A DNA stretch of 64,000 bases, from contig CAWJCU010000009.1 of assembly GCA_963841455.1 (NCBI GenBank), positions 73,423-137,422 of the forward strand, written 5' to 3'. This document shows, one piece after another, positions 44,275-53,175 of the stretch (the stretch's first letter is position 1; each line of letters starts with the position of its first letter). This DNA comes from JAWVFM01 sp963841455. Lineage in GTDB: Bacteria > Actinomycetota > Thermoleophilia > Solirubrobacterales > 70-9. A model generated the notes under the pieces. That model made no database searches and was not told the DNA's origin. It saw only the letters and a program-made list of their open reading frames with translations. Both the position numbers and the translations under genes were made by a program.

Positions 44275-46875
44275 CTACAGACCGCAGAAGAACGGGAACT
44301 GGCTCGACCCGTGCTGCGTGAACGGGAACTGGCTCGACCCGTGGTCGACGCCGAGCGGTACCGTCTTCCCCGGCGCGAGGCCTGGCCGCGCCGCCCCGAT
44401 GACGCGCGAAGGAGGGGCTGCGAACCCGCGCTTGGGGACGAGGCGCAGGTAGGAGCGAAGGGAGGCCTCGGTGCGCGCGGCGCCGGGAGCCGCGACACCC
44501 ACCGTTCGGACCGCCCCGTCGCGCACGGAGTAGACGAGGACGGAGCCCTCCAGCGAGTGAGTCCACAGACCGGGGCCGATCTGTCTCGCGCCGATGTGAC
44601 GAAGCCGCGCGACGCCCGCGCCGGGGCGGACTCCGCCGGCCTTGGTCCCGGGCGCGGTGCTCGCGACCAGGGCCACCGATCCGCCCGGCGTCAGCACCGC
44701 GTTCGCCGCGCCGCGGCGGTTGCGCTTGCCGGCGACGCAGTAGCTCCACGCCCGTGTCCTCTTGAGCGGCTGCCCGGCGCGCTCCAGGAGCGACTTGTAG
44801 GACAGCCTAAGGCGAAGTGGGCCCAGGCCCCGCGACCTGATGCGCGAGCGGGCACTGAGGCAGCGGCTTGACGGCACGCCGTCCGCCCGCTCCCACATCT
44901 CGAGATAGGCCTCGGAGCCACGCAGCATGTCTCGCCGGATCTTCGGGCCGCCCGTCTTCTGGACCTCGTCGAGCCAGTCCGCGTAAAGCCCGTAGTGAGC
45001 GACGCCCTCCTTGGCGTAGTCGAAGATCCGCTCGCCCGTGCGCTGCTCGTGGACGGTCGTCGCGCCATCGATCGACTTGAACGGGTAGGTGACGGAGTCG
45101 GGCGAGCCCGCCGGCGCCGGTGCCCCCTGGGTGGCGAGCCCGCCGAGATCGGCTCCGTAGCCCCACCCGAAGTAGTAGGGCGTGCGCTTGGGCCGGTATG
45201 TGCGCCAGGCATCGACGAAACCCTGCGCCGAGCCCGCGCCCGGGAACGCCATGCCGCCGAGCTTCCAGATCCGGGGCCAGTCGCCGGGGTCCATCCAGCC
45301 GTGCGGGGAGATGACCCCGGAGTAGTGGCGGGCCTCGAGCAGCTTGAGGGTCTCGTCAACGCCACGCTGGCTCATGTGGTCGGGGTTGACGATCATCCCC
45401 ATGTCCATCATCCGGCGCACCGTGTGCCGCCCGAGCGCCGTGAGGCCGCGGGTGTTGCAGTGGGGCGCCTTCGGATAGGCGGGCAGGGTCCCGGGCGCCA
45501 CGCCGAGCTGCGCGAGCAACGTCGACAGGAACGCGCTGGCGGTTGGCTCCCCCGCCTCGATCGTGTTGTCGTGCTCGGGGCCCTTGCAGGTCTCCGCGCT
45601 CCAGAACGATCCGTAGCTCAGGCGGTTCGCGGCGTTGATGAGAACGCCGATCGGCCCGCCATCGAACCGCACGCCCGTCAGCGGGTTGTCGAACTTGTTG
45701 AGCAGCAGGGAGGAACGAACGCCGCGCCTGTGGAGGTCGGCCAGGCCGTTGTCGATCGTGCTGCGGTCGCAGCCCGCGGGATCCGCGCCCTTACAGTCGA
45801 ATAGCTCCGAGACCTCGACCTCGAGGACGACGGCCATCCTGCCGCTGTTGATCACCCGGCGGGCCTGGAAGGGATTGCGGACGATCTGGAAGAAACCCTT
45901 GCCCGGCCCGCCCGCCTGCGCGTCGACGTAGCGCTGCAGCTGCTTGACGTCTTGTAGGCCCTTGTGAACGGTGGCCATCTCGTCGCACGAGTTCCGCCGG
46001 TTGGTCATCAGCTCGCAGAGGATCCGGTTCTCGTTCACCGGCATCACGATCATCCGCAGCCCCGACTTCCACACCCGCTGGAGCCAGCGGTAGTAGGTGC
46101 CCTCGTAGGTCAGGTTCGTTCGCGCCCAGGCCGAGAGCTTCGGCCAGCCGGTCGTGTCGTGGGGGTGTTCCGGCGCGCCGTAGTTGAGGAAGTTCTGCAC
46201 CGGGGCGCTGGCCCCCTGCGGGCCCTCGATGCTCGCGCAGTCGGGCAGAGCCGCGGGGATCCCGTACGGGCTCCATGGACGGCCGCAATGGAAGTTCCCG
46301 CCCAGGTACTCGTAGGTCATCCAGTGCATGTGGCCGTCGAGAACGCCCCGCACCTGTCCGTATGGCGTCTGCCCCTTTGCGGGCTTGCCGCTCACGTTCA
46401 GCGATGCCTCGGGGAACCTGACGCAGCCGGCGGCCGGCTCGAGGCGGAACCGCGACACCGAGCCGGCGCCCGAGCGCGACGCGAGCGAGAGATCGGAGCC
46501 GTCCATGGACAGGACGCTCCCCTTCGCAGAAGCCGGCGAGAGCGTGAAGGTCCGGCCCGGCGCCGGGGCGAGGCGCCAATCCGCGGCCGGGCTCGGCTGC
46601 GCGGCGCGGCTTACCGAACCGCCGCCGACCGCCAGGAAGTCGTGCGCTTTGCCGAACAGCATGTAGCTCCCCAGGCGCGTTGCCTTGAAGCGCTGGCTGG
46701 CGACGATGGAGGGCGCCGGTCCCCCACTCGCGGGCGCCAGCGAATAGCAGCCGCCGGCGACGGAGTAGCGAGTCGTCTTAGCCGTTGCGGACCCGGGCGC
46801 CACCAAGGCGATTGCAAGGGCCGCGAACGCGCATGCTGCTGCGCTCCAGGCGCGGGGCCCCGCTCGTCCCTCCAT
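44275..46875 (-). CDS. Large secreted amidohydrolase-like (M19 dipeptidase-type) protein
   Basis: 866 residues with a signal peptide (AACAFAALAIALVAPGSATA). Residues 30-160 form a beta-rich domain resembling a carbohydrate- or fascin-type module. The central part has metal-site patterns of the amidohydrolase/M19 type: VRGVLDGHMHWMTYEYLGG (HxH), VVLEVEVSELF, MGMIVNPDHMSQRGVDETLK and SGVISPHGWMD. I have seen similar proteins labelled coagulation factor 5/8 type, without biochemical proof. The C-terminus carries a tandem HGSSQFPF repeat. Six bases separate it from the convergent acyltransferase stop. Confidence 0.75.
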   Translation of the reverse strand: MEGRAGPRAWSAAACAFAALAIALVAPGSATAKTTRYSVAGGCYSLAPASGGPAPSIVASQRFKATRLGSYMLFGKAHDFLAVGGGSVSRAAQPSPAADWRLAPAPGRTFTLSPASAKGSVLSMDGSDLSLASRSGAGSVSRFRLEPAAGCVRFPEASLNVSGKPAKGQTPYGQVRGVLDGHMHWMTYEYLGGNFHCGRPWSPYGIPAALPDCASIEGPQGASAPVQNFLNYGAPEHPHDTTGWPKLSAWARTNLTYEGTYYRWLQRVWKSGLRMIVMPVNENRILCELMTNRRNSCDEMATVHKGLQDVKQLQRYVDAQAGGPGKGFFQIVRNPFQARRVINSGRMAVVLEVEVSELFDCKGADPAGCDRSTIDNGLADLHRRGVRSSLLLNKFDNPLTGVRFDGGPIGVLINAANRLSYGSFWSAETCKGPEHDNTIEAGEPTASAFLSTLLAQLGVAPGTLPAYPKAPHCNTRGLTALGRHTVRRMMDMGMIVNPDHMSQRGVDETLKLLEARHYSGVISPHGWMDPGDWPRIWKLGGMAFPGAGSAQGFVDAWRTYRPKRTPYYFGWGYGADLGGLATQGAPAPAGSPDSVTYPFKSIDGATTVHEQRTGERIFDYAKEGVAHYGLYADWLDEVQKTGGPKIRRDMLRGSEAYLEMWERADGVPSSRCLSARSRIRSRGLGPLRLRLSYKSLLERAGQPLKRTRAWSYCVAGKRNRRGAANAVLTPGGSVALVASTAPGTKAGGVRPGAGVARLRHIGARQIGPGLWTHSLEGSVLVYSVRDGAVRTVGVAAPGAARTEASLRSYLRLVPKRGFAAPPSRVIGAARPGLAPGKTVPLGVDHGSSQFPFTQHGSSQFPFFCGL
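44290..44343. repeat. Two-copy tandem repeat, 30-bp period, at the dipeptidase-like 3' end
   Basis: A 24-bp identical block starting GAACGGGAACTGGCTCGACC occurs at 44290-44313 and 44320-44343, separated by six bases. It encodes HGSSQFPF twice in the reverse frame. The unit has a multiple-of-three period, so copy number could vary without breaking the gene. Confidence 0.8.
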
Positions 46876-46932
46876 GGCGGCGAAGCTACCAGGCTGTAAC
46901 CCTGGAGGAGCCAGCTAACAGGAGGACGAAAC

Positions 46933-47334
46933 ATGACCGACACCGCGACGCAACTCGTCACCGGCACCGACTTCATCTGCGTCTCCACGCAGGACTTCGA
47001 CGGCGCGCGCGAGTTCTACGGGGAGGTTCTCGGGCTCCCCGAATCGAAGCGATGGGGCACGATGCCCGCCGTCGAGTTCGAGACCGGGAACCTGACGATC
47101 GCGGTGATGCAGTCGGACGCGTTCGGGATCGAGTTCCGCGCCAACAACCACCCGATCGCGCTGCGGGTCGACGACGTCGAGTCGGCCAAAGCTGAGCTCG
47201 AGGCCCGGGGGGTCGAGTTCCGCGGCGACATCATCGACTCCGGTGTCTGCCATCAGGCGTTCTTCGAGGACCCGGACGGGAACGTCCTCGGGCTGCACCA
47301 CCGCTACGCGCCGCCGGACCAGAAGCCCGGCTAG
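46933..47334 (+). CDS. VOC-family protein (glyoxalase fold)
   Basis: 133 residues: TGTDFICVSTQDFDGAREFY at the N-terminus, the middle strand FETGNLTIAVMQSDAFGIEF and CHQAFFEDPDGNVLGLHHRY at the end, the typical FxDPDGN turn of VOC enzymes. The ribosome-binding site AGGAGGA sits eight bases upstream. Metal-ligand residues are partly unclear in the N-terminal module. Its stop overlaps the convergent LLM oxidoreductase by four bases. Confidence 0.88.
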   Translation: MTDTATQLVTGTDFICVSTQDFDGAREFYGEVLGLPESKRWGTMPAVEFETGNLTIAVMQSDAFGIEFRANNHPIALRVDDVESAKAELEARGVEFRGDIIDSGVCHQAFFEDPDGNVLGLHHRYAPPDQKPG

Positions 47335-48344
47335 GCGCGAACCGCGGGCAGCACCTCGCGCGCGAACCGCTCGTTCGACTCGGCGACCGCGTCGGGGTCG
47401 GCGTCGCGCGAGGCCGGCACCGCGACGATCCGCTCGAGTCCTCTCGCCAGCAGATCCCGCAACCGCTCGACGCAGTGCTCGGGCGGGCCGACAACCGTGA
47501 ACCGCTCGAGGAAGTCGTCGGGCAGCAGCGTCGCGTGGTCGGCGCTCGCGAGACCGTGGCTCCGCTCATCGTAGGCGGCGGCGAGGCGCTCGATCGTCGC
47601 CCGATCGCGGTCGGGCAGGTCCTCGGTCGGGCCCTCGCTGACGAAGCGGGCGAAGATCGCAGCGCTTCCGCGGACCATGTCGCGCGCGACCGCGGGATCA
47701 TCGTGGACCGCGAAGTTCACGTAGGCGCCGAATGACGGCGGGCCGCCGAGCTCGCGGCGATCCAGCTCACCCCGCGCGACCCCGAGAGCCCACTCGACCC
47801 GGTCCGGGTCGGCGCCGACGGTGAACGTGACCCGCTCAGCGTGGCGTGCGCCGAGCGCAATCGTTCGCGGGCCGCTCGCCGCGGCGTCGAGGGGGACCTT
47901 CGGAGCCGAGGGGTCGAGCCAGGCGAGGCGCGCCGTGGCACCGCTGGAGAGCTCCACCGCCTTCCCGCCGAGGAGCCCCTGCACCTCTGCGAACGCGCGC
48001 TCGAGCTCGGCGGTGGTCGCGGAGCGGCGGCCGAGCTGGGCGAGTGCTGAGTCCCCCCTACCCAGCGCCAGCACCGCCCGGCCACCTGACTCGGCCTGGA
48101 GGGTTGCGATGGCCGCCGCGGAGACCGCCGGGAGCCTCGTAATGGGGTTCGTAACCGCCGGACCGAGACGAAGGCGCTCGGTCTCCTTCGCGACGAGGGC
48201 GAGCTCAACGTAGGGGTCGGCAACGAGCGTCTCGCTGTCAGCGAGAAGCAGGCCGTCGAAACCCCAGTCCTCGAGCTGCCGGGCGAGCTCCACGGTGCGC
48301 CCGGGCGTCGGGAAGCCATGCAGCCAGACCTCATACGGACTCAT
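47331..48344 (-). CDS. LLM-class F420-dependent oxidoreductase
   Basis: 337 residues from the ATG at 48344: YEVWLHGFPTPGRTVELARQ, WGFDGLLLADSETLVADPYV, ERLRLGPAVTNPITRLP and GRAVLALGRGDSALAQLG are the barrel strands that bind F420 in the luciferase-like family. FLERFTVVGPPEHCVERLRD near the end is the typical binding-loop helix. It is intact, unlike the other LLM gene at 1373-2500. The substrate is unknown; relatives include methylenetetrahydromethanopterin reductase-like enzymes. Confidence 0.88.
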   Translation of the reverse strand: MSPYEVWLHGFPTPGRTVELARQLEDWGFDGLLLADSETLVADPYVELALVAKETERLRLGPAVTNPITRLPAVSAAAIATLQAESGGRAVLALGRGDSALAQLGRRSATTAELERAFAEVQGLLGGKAVELSSGATARLAWLDPSAPKVPLDAAASGPRTIALGARHAERVTFTVGADPDRVEWALGVARGELDRRELGGPPSFGAYVNFAVHDDPAVARDMVRGSAAIFARFVSEGPTEDLPDRDRATIERLAAAYDERSHGLASADHATLLPDDFLERFTVVGPPEHCVERLRDLLARGLERIVAVPASRDADPDAVAESNERFAREVLPAVRA

Positions 48345-48427
48345 GACAGGCCATTGACCATATCCGCCGCAGGAGGCTGGCCGCCGCGACTCCGTAGACT
48401 CGGAAAAAAGGACGAGGAGGTAGACGA

Positions 48428-49084
48428 ATGGCACTGAGGATTGGCGACACGGCACCCGACTTCGAGGCGGACACCACCGAGGGGCGCATCAGCTTCCACG
48501 AATGGATCGGCGACTCGTGGGCCGTCCTCTTCTCACACCCCAAGGACTTCACGCCGGTCTGCACGACCGAGCTGGGCTACATGGCGAACGCGAAGCCCGA
48601 GTTCGACAAGCGGAACGTGAAGATCATCGGACTCTCCGTCGATTCCACGAGCGACCACGAAGGCTGGGCCAAGGACATCGAGGAGACCCAGGGCACCGCG
48701 CCCAACTACCCCATCATCGCGGACGACGACTTCAGCATCTCGAAGGCGTACGGCATGCTGCCCGCGGACGTCTCGGGCGACCCGAAGGCGCGCACGCCGG
48801 CCGACAACCAGACCGTTCGCAACGTCTTCGTGATCGGCCCGGACAAGAAGATCAAGCTCATCCTCATCTATCCGATGACGACCGGGCGCAACTTCGACGA
48901 GGTGCTGAGAGTGATCGACTCACTCCAGCTGACGGCGAAGCACAAGGTCTCGACGCCGGTCAACTGGAAGCACGGCGAGGACGTGATCATCGCCGGCTCC
49001 GTCAACGACGAGCAGGCGAAGGAGATCTTCGGCGAGTGGGAGTCCCCGAAGCCCTACATCCGGATCGTGCCGCAGCCGGACTGA
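48428..49084 (+). CDS. 1-Cys peroxiredoxin (Prx6 family)
   Basis: 218 residues, the normal length for Prx6. The peroxidatic site is HPKDFTPVCTTELGYMA (PxxxTxxC), and no resolving Cys follows. The C-terminal arm (TPVNWKHGEDVIIAGSVND, YIRIVPQPD) is the Prx6 dimer extension. It reduces hydrogen peroxide and lipid hydroperoxides in the cytoplasm. A strong ribosome-binding site, GAGGAGG, lies eight bases before the ATG. Confidence 0.95.
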   Translation: MALRIGDTAPDFEADTTEGRISFHEWIGDSWAVLFSHPKDFTPVCTTELGYMANAKPEFDKRNVKIIGLSVDSTSDHEGWAKDIEETQGTAPNYPIIADDDFSISKAYGMLPADVSGDPKARTPADNQTVRNVFVIGPDKKIKLILIYPMTTGRNFDEVLRVIDSLQLTAKHKVSTPVNWKHGEDVIIAGSVNDEQAKEIFGEWESPKPYIRIVPQPD

Positions 49085-49090
49085 ACCTCG

Positions 49091-49693
49091 ACGAGGCTCC
49101 CGAAAACCGCCTACACCGACCGCCCCTGGCGCGTCCACGAGGTCGTTCCCGACTTCCGGCTCGAGGACGTATGGGCCCTGCCGGGAGCCGGTAGCGCTGA
49201 CGACTTCCCCCGGCTCGTCGAGATGATCACCTCGACGGACCCGGCCAAGGGCTCCTCGCGCGCGGCCCGCGCGCTTTGGGTCATCCGCTGGAAGCTCGGG
49301 GAGCTCTTCGGCTGGGACGAATCCGATTCGGGGGTCGGCGGCCGGGTGCCGACCCTGCGCGGCCGGCTGCCGGACGACCTCCGGGACGCGCCCCGCCCGG
49401 AGTTCGAGGCGCTGCCGTTCTCGTCGCTCTATCTGACCGAGGACGAGTTCGCCGCTGAAATCGCCAACCGGACGATGCACGGCGTGATGCACATCGGCGC
49501 CGTCCCGGACAACGCGGGCGGCTTCCGCGCTCAGATGGCCGTGCTCGTGAAGCCGAACGGATGGCTGGGCAGCGCCTACATGGCGGCGATCCGGCCCTTC
49601 CGGCACCTCATCGTCTACCCGGCGATGATGCGAGATGGCGAGCGGAAATGGCGAGCCCGGATGGATGACCGCGCAGAGGGCTCGACCGTGTGA
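49091..49693 (+). CDS. DUF2867 family protein with ACG in place of the start codon
   Basis: The conserved N-terminus RLPKTAYTDRPWRVHEVVPD and FRLEDVWALPG lies in frame upstream of the first ATG (49223), with no ATG, GTG or TTG; the peroxiredoxin TGA is in the same frame at 49082-49084. The codon at the expected start is ACG at 49091, probably a miscalled or mutated ATG. The rest has LWVIRWKLGELFGWD and MHGVMHIGAVPDNAGGF. DUF2867 domains are small SRPBCC-like proteins, often fused to NAD(P)-binding domains. Function unknown. Confidence 0.7.
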   Translation, partial: TRLPKTAYTDRPWRVHEVVPDFRLEDVWALPGAGSADDFPRLVEMITSTDPAKGSSRAARALWVIRWKLGELFGWDESDSGVGGRVPTLRGRLPDDLRDAPRPEFEALPFSSLYLTEDEFAAEIANRTMHGVMHIGAVPDNAGGFRAQMAVLVKPNGWLGSAYMAAIRPFRHLIVYPAMMRDGERKWRARMDDRAEGSTV

Positions 49694-49723
49694 TCTGATC
49701 AGGACCCCGACGGAAGGAGAACG

Positions 49724-50062
49724 ATGGGCTTTCTCGACAAGGTCAAGGGAACGGCCAAACAGGCGGTGAGCCCCGGCGGCCAGATGGCCGAGCGCGACAA
49801 GATCATGAGGATCAACGAGGCCGGTGTCGAGGCCAAGGCGACCGTCAACTCGATGCGCGAGACCGGGACCCAGCTCGGCGGCGGACACCAGATCCAGTTC
49901 GGGCTGACCGTGCACCCGGCCGGTGGTGAGGACTACGCCGTGAGCATGGAGCAGTCGATGCACGACGCCACGCTCCAGGGCATCTCGGAGGGTGCTGACG
50001 TCGTCGTCAAGGTGGACCCCGAGGACCCGCAGTCGCTCATGGTCTGGGGACCCGCCAGCTGA
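49724..50062 (+). CDS. Conserved hypothetical protein
   Basis: 112 residues beginning MGFLDKVKGTAKQAVSPGGQ. The N-terminus is helical and amphipathic; the remainder is beta-rich (AGVEAKATVNSMRETGTQLG, YAVSMEQSMHDATLQGI, VVVKVDPEDPQSLMVW). A GGAAGGAG ribosome-binding site precedes the ATG. It follows the DUF2867 gene by 30 bases and may be co-transcribed. No recognised family. Confidence 0.75.
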   Translation: MGFLDKVKGTAKQAVSPGGQMAERDKIMRINEAGVEAKATVNSMRETGTQLGGGHQIQFGLTVHPAGGEDYAVSMEQSMHDATLQGISEGADVVVKVDPEDPQSLMVWGPAS

Positions 50063-50153
50063 GCACGCACGTCTCTGCTCATCGTCGAGAAGCGCAACCC
50101 AGTCGATCCGTGATCTGCCCCACGCGTTAACAAAGCGGCGATAAGCTCGTAAC

Positions 50154-50789
50154 GTGACCGTCGATCATCGAGCGGCGCACTCATCGGTGGCGACAGCCGA
50201 GGTCCAGCCCGCCGAGGCTCGGCCGGCATGGATTGCCGAATCGGCTCTGGTCGAACACGCCTACGAGATCGCCAAGTCCTCGCACCGCGCGCAGACGCGC
50301 GCCTCCGACGGCCGCCCGTTCCTCACCCACGTAACCGAGGTGGCGGCCCTCCTCCACGACGCCGGCTTCGACGAGGAGCTCGTCGCGGTCGGCCTGCTGC
50401 ACGACTCGGTCGAGCGAGGCACGCTGAGCGAGGAGGACCTCCGAGGCGAGTTCGGCGACCGGATCGCCGACCAGGTCATGACCCTGAGTGAGGACCCTTC
50501 GATCGAGGCATTCGACGAGCGCAAGGCGGCGCTGAGGGCCCAGGTCGCCGCGGCCGGCGGGCAGGCGATGACGGTGTTCGCCGCCGACAAGCTCTCCGAC
50601 GTCCTCGGGCTGCGCCGAGGGATCCAGACGTTCGGTCCCGGCGTCCCCGATCGCATCGGGACGAGCATCGAGAGCATGGCGGCCCACTACCGCGACTCCG
50701 TCGAGGTCATCGCGGCAGCGCGGCCGAGCTCGGCCTTTCTGCCGGCCCTCCGCGAGGAGCTCGAGCGGCTCGCCGAGGACTCGGCGTAG
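50154..50789 (+). CDS. HD-domain hydrolase (SpoT-like small hydrolase)
   Basis: 211 residues from a GTG. The HD signature is TRASDGRPFLTHVTEVAALL, with the first His, and AVGLLHDSVERGTLSEEDL with the HD pair; QVMTLSEDPSIEAFDERKA and AADKLSDVLGLRR supply the late Asp. The order and spacing match the Mn-dependent small alarmone hydrolase (MESH1/SpoT-HD) type, but nucleotide specificity cannot be told. The first 25 residues are likely disordered. Confidence 0.82.
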   Translation: MTVDHRAAHSSVATAEVQPAEARPAWIAESALVEHAYEIAKSSHRAQTRASDGRPFLTHVTEVAALLHDAGFDEELVAVGLLHDSVERGTLSEEDLRGEFGDRIADQVMTLSEDPSIEAFDERKAALRAQVAAAGGQAMTVFAADKLSDVLGLRRGIQTFGPGVPDRIGTSIESMAAHYRDSVEVIAAARPSSAFLPALREELERLAEDSA

Positions 50790-50874
50790 ACGCGGCACCG
50801 CGGCCACACGCCGGCTGGTCGAGCACCGGGGTACCGGCACGGGAGGTCGTGGCCCGGTTGGTACGTTGGCGCTC

Positions 50875-52842
50875 GTGAATCGCAGGGGGCGCTGGCTTGC
50901 GACGGCGCTTACGGCGCTCGGCGCTCTCGTCCTCGCCACCCCGGCGGCGGCCTCGACGGCGACTGAGCGCCTGGTCCACCGCTACTCGCCGATCCTATTT
51001 CTGCGGACGCAGACCGACGACCCGCCCTGCGATACGCAGGAGGAGCAGTACCAGCCGACGACCGTCGACACCGTCCTCGGCAACCCCGGGGTCAGCCTCG
51101 TCCACGTCGGGAAGAACGGGCGGCGGGTGGTCGGGACCGCCCCGACCGCCGCGCGGATCGCCGGGCTCGGCAAGAACTACTTCATGGACCTGCCGGGCGA
51201 CCCGCTCAACGCCGGCTGCAAGTACGCGAAGGACTTCGAGGCCCTCCAGAAGGCCGGCAAGGCCCCGGCGATCACGTATGCCCACGTCGCCCGCGAGCGC
51301 GGCACCGGCCAGCTCGCAGTCGAGTACTGGTTCTTCTACTACTTCAACCAGTTCAACGACCTCCACGAGGGCGACTGGGAGGGCATGCAGATCGCCTTCG
51401 ACGCGCCCACGCCCGAGAAGGCGCTGAAGACGGGGCCGTACCAGGTCGCGCTCTACCAGCACGCCGGCGGCGAGAAGGCGGACTGGGACGACAGCAAGGT
51501 GCAAAAGCGCGGCACCCACCCCAAGGTCTACCCGGCGGCCGGCTCGCACGCCACCTTCTACGACGACGCCGTCTACCTCGGGAACGGCCAGCATGGCTCC
51601 GGCGTCGGCTGCGACGACACCAGCATGCCCGTGCGGCGGCTCACGCCGCAGCCGAGCCTGATGCCGAGCAAGCCCGCGCCAGGCAGCCGCTACCAGTGGC
51701 TCACCTACCGCGGCCACTGGGGGCAGAAGGAGAAGGGCCTCTCGAACAACGGCCCCACCGGGCCCTACGGCAAGCCCCAGTGGCGCACGCCGATCACCTG
51801 GGCGGAGGGGATTCGCTCGACGAGCCCGAAGCTCCCGGCCGGCGACATCCTCGGCCCCGCGGCGTCCGGAATCTTCTGCGGAGCCGTCGCGACGGTGTCG
51901 TCGTTCCTCAACCTCCAGGCGAAGTCGCCGACCGGCGCGCTCGTGCTGCTCATCATCGGCGGCGTGATCATCCTCATCCCGATCGTCGCGACCCGCTGGC
52001 GGCCGGTCGACATCACCGATCTCCGCCAGAGCCGCGCCTTCGGGCAGCTCCTCCGCGCGGCACGGCAGCTCTACGGCCGCGGCTGGCGCGCCTTCCTGCC
52101 GATAGGCCTGACCGCGCTCTTGGTGGTTGGAGCGATCCAGGCGATCATTGCGCTGCTCAACGAGCTCATCGGGCAGAGCGACATCCACCCCGCCGTCGAC
52201 CTCTTCGGCTTCAAGCTCGACTTCGATATCTCGCTGATCGCGGTGCTGCGCCTGCTCGCGTTCACGGTCATCGGCGCGGCCGTGATCTCCGCCGTCCGGC
52301 TGGTCGACGCGAAGCAGCGAGCGACGTTCGCGACCTCCTACAGGTACGCCCTCAACCGCTTCTGGCGCATCATCGGAGCGGACCTGCTCTTCAACTTCAC
52401 GATGTTCGCGCTCCTCTTCACCGTGATCGGCGCCCCGATCGCGATCTGGAAGTTCGTCGACTGGCAGTTCGTCCAGCAGGAGATCCTCTTCGAGGACCGC
52501 TCGATCCGCGACGCGTTCCGCGGCAGCACCCGCGTCGTCCGCGGCCATTGGGTGCGGACGGGCCTCATCGCCGGGTTCTTCGATCTCATCGCCGTCGCCG
52601 TCGGCCCTGTGCTCGGCTTCGCCCTCATCTTCAACAACTTCTCGCTGACCTGGGTCAACCTGGCCAGCTCGCTCGTTTTCGCGCTGCTCCTGCCGTATGT
52701 CTCGATCGGGCGGACGCTGCTGTACCTGGACCTCATCGCCCGCACGGAGAGCGAGCGTCCTGGAGCGCGCCGGTGGTGGCAGCGATGGCTTGCCCCGCGC
52801 CGGCGAGGCGTGACCCCCCGCGCAGGGGAGGCCGCGACCTAG
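50875..52842 (+). CDS. Vps62-like (DUF946) secreted domain fused to a multi-pass membrane domain
   Basis: 655 residues from a GTG. A signal peptide or first helix (WLATALTALGALVLATPAAA) is followed by a Vps62-type domain with HRYSPILFLRTQTDDPPCD, VEYWFFYYFNQFNDLHEGDW and AAGSHATFYDDAVYLG. From residue 340 there are about six membrane helices (LLIIGGVIILIPIVATRW, LLVVGAIQAIIALLNELIG, LLFNFTMFALLFTVIGAPI) resembling the membrane domain next to glycerophosphodiester phosphodiesterases. An outside sensing or binding domain tied to a membrane channel-like part; function unknown. Confidence 0.8.
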   Translation: MNRRGRWLATALTALGALVLATPAAASTATERLVHRYSPILFLRTQTDDPPCDTQEEQYQPTTVDTVLGNPGVSLVHVGKNGRRVVGTAPTAARIAGLGKNYFMDLPGDPLNAGCKYAKDFEALQKAGKAPAITYAHVARERGTGQLAVEYWFFYYFNQFNDLHEGDWEGMQIAFDAPTPEKALKTGPYQVALYQHAGGEKADWDDSKVQKRGTHPKVYPAAGSHATFYDDAVYLGNGQHGSGVGCDDTSMPVRRLTPQPSLMPSKPAPGSRYQWLTYRGHWGQKEKGLSNNGPTGPYGKPQWRTPITWAEGIRSTSPKLPAGDILGPAASGIFCGAVATVSSFLNLQAKSPTGALVLLIIGGVIILIPIVATRWRPVDITDLRQSRAFGQLLRAARQLYGRGWRAFLPIGLTALLVVGAIQAIIALLNELIGQSDIHPAVDLFGFKLDFDISLIAVLRLLAFTVIGAAVISAVRLVDAKQRATFATSYRYALNRFWRIIGADLLFNFTMFALLFTVIGAPIAIWKFVDWQFVQQEILFEDRSIRDAFRGSTRVVRGHWVRTGLIAGFFDLIAVAVGPVLGFALIFNNFSLTWVNLASSLVFALLLPYVSIGRTLLYLDLIARTESERPGARRWWQRWLAPRRRGVTPRAGEAAT

Positions 52843-52854
52843 AGCGGCCGACCC

Positions 52855-53130
52855 TCAGCGCTTGACGGTGTTGTGGATCTCGATGAAGGCCGGCTCTCCC
52901 GGGTCGATCCCGACCTCTTCGAGGACCGGCATCATGCGCTCGCCGAAGGCCTCGAACTGCTCCTGGGAGTCCCAGATCTCGCTCACGTGAAGGGTCCCGT
53001 TCGCGCTGAAGCAAACGTGGTAGTCGAGGCCGTCGGGCGGCCAGTCGCCCTGCGCCTCGAGCTTGCCGACAGCCTCGTCGTACTGCTCGGCGGTCAGCGC
53101 CGACGGGGTCCACCGAACCAACATGCTCAT
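52855..53130 (-). CDS. Small antibiotic-biosynthesis-monooxygenase-fold protein
   Basis: 91 residues: MSMLVRWTPSALTAEQYDEA, then WPPDGLDYHVCFSANGTLHV and IWDSQEQFEAFGERMMPVL, the ferredoxin-like alpha-beta arrangement of the ABM/Dabb superfamily. A GGAGGAGCT ribosome-binding site lies just before the ATG; a second ATG two codons later is possible. Substrate and catalytic activity unknown; many such proteins bind small aromatics. Confidence 0.8.
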   Translation of the reverse strand: MSMLVRWTPSALTAEQYDEAVGKLEAQGDWPPDGLDYHVCFSANGTLHVSEIWDSQEQFEAFGERMMPVLEEVGIDPGEPAFIEIHNTVKR

Positions 53131-53175
53131 AGCTCCTCCTGGGTAGCGGTCCGCGTGACTCTATCCCCGGCCAAG

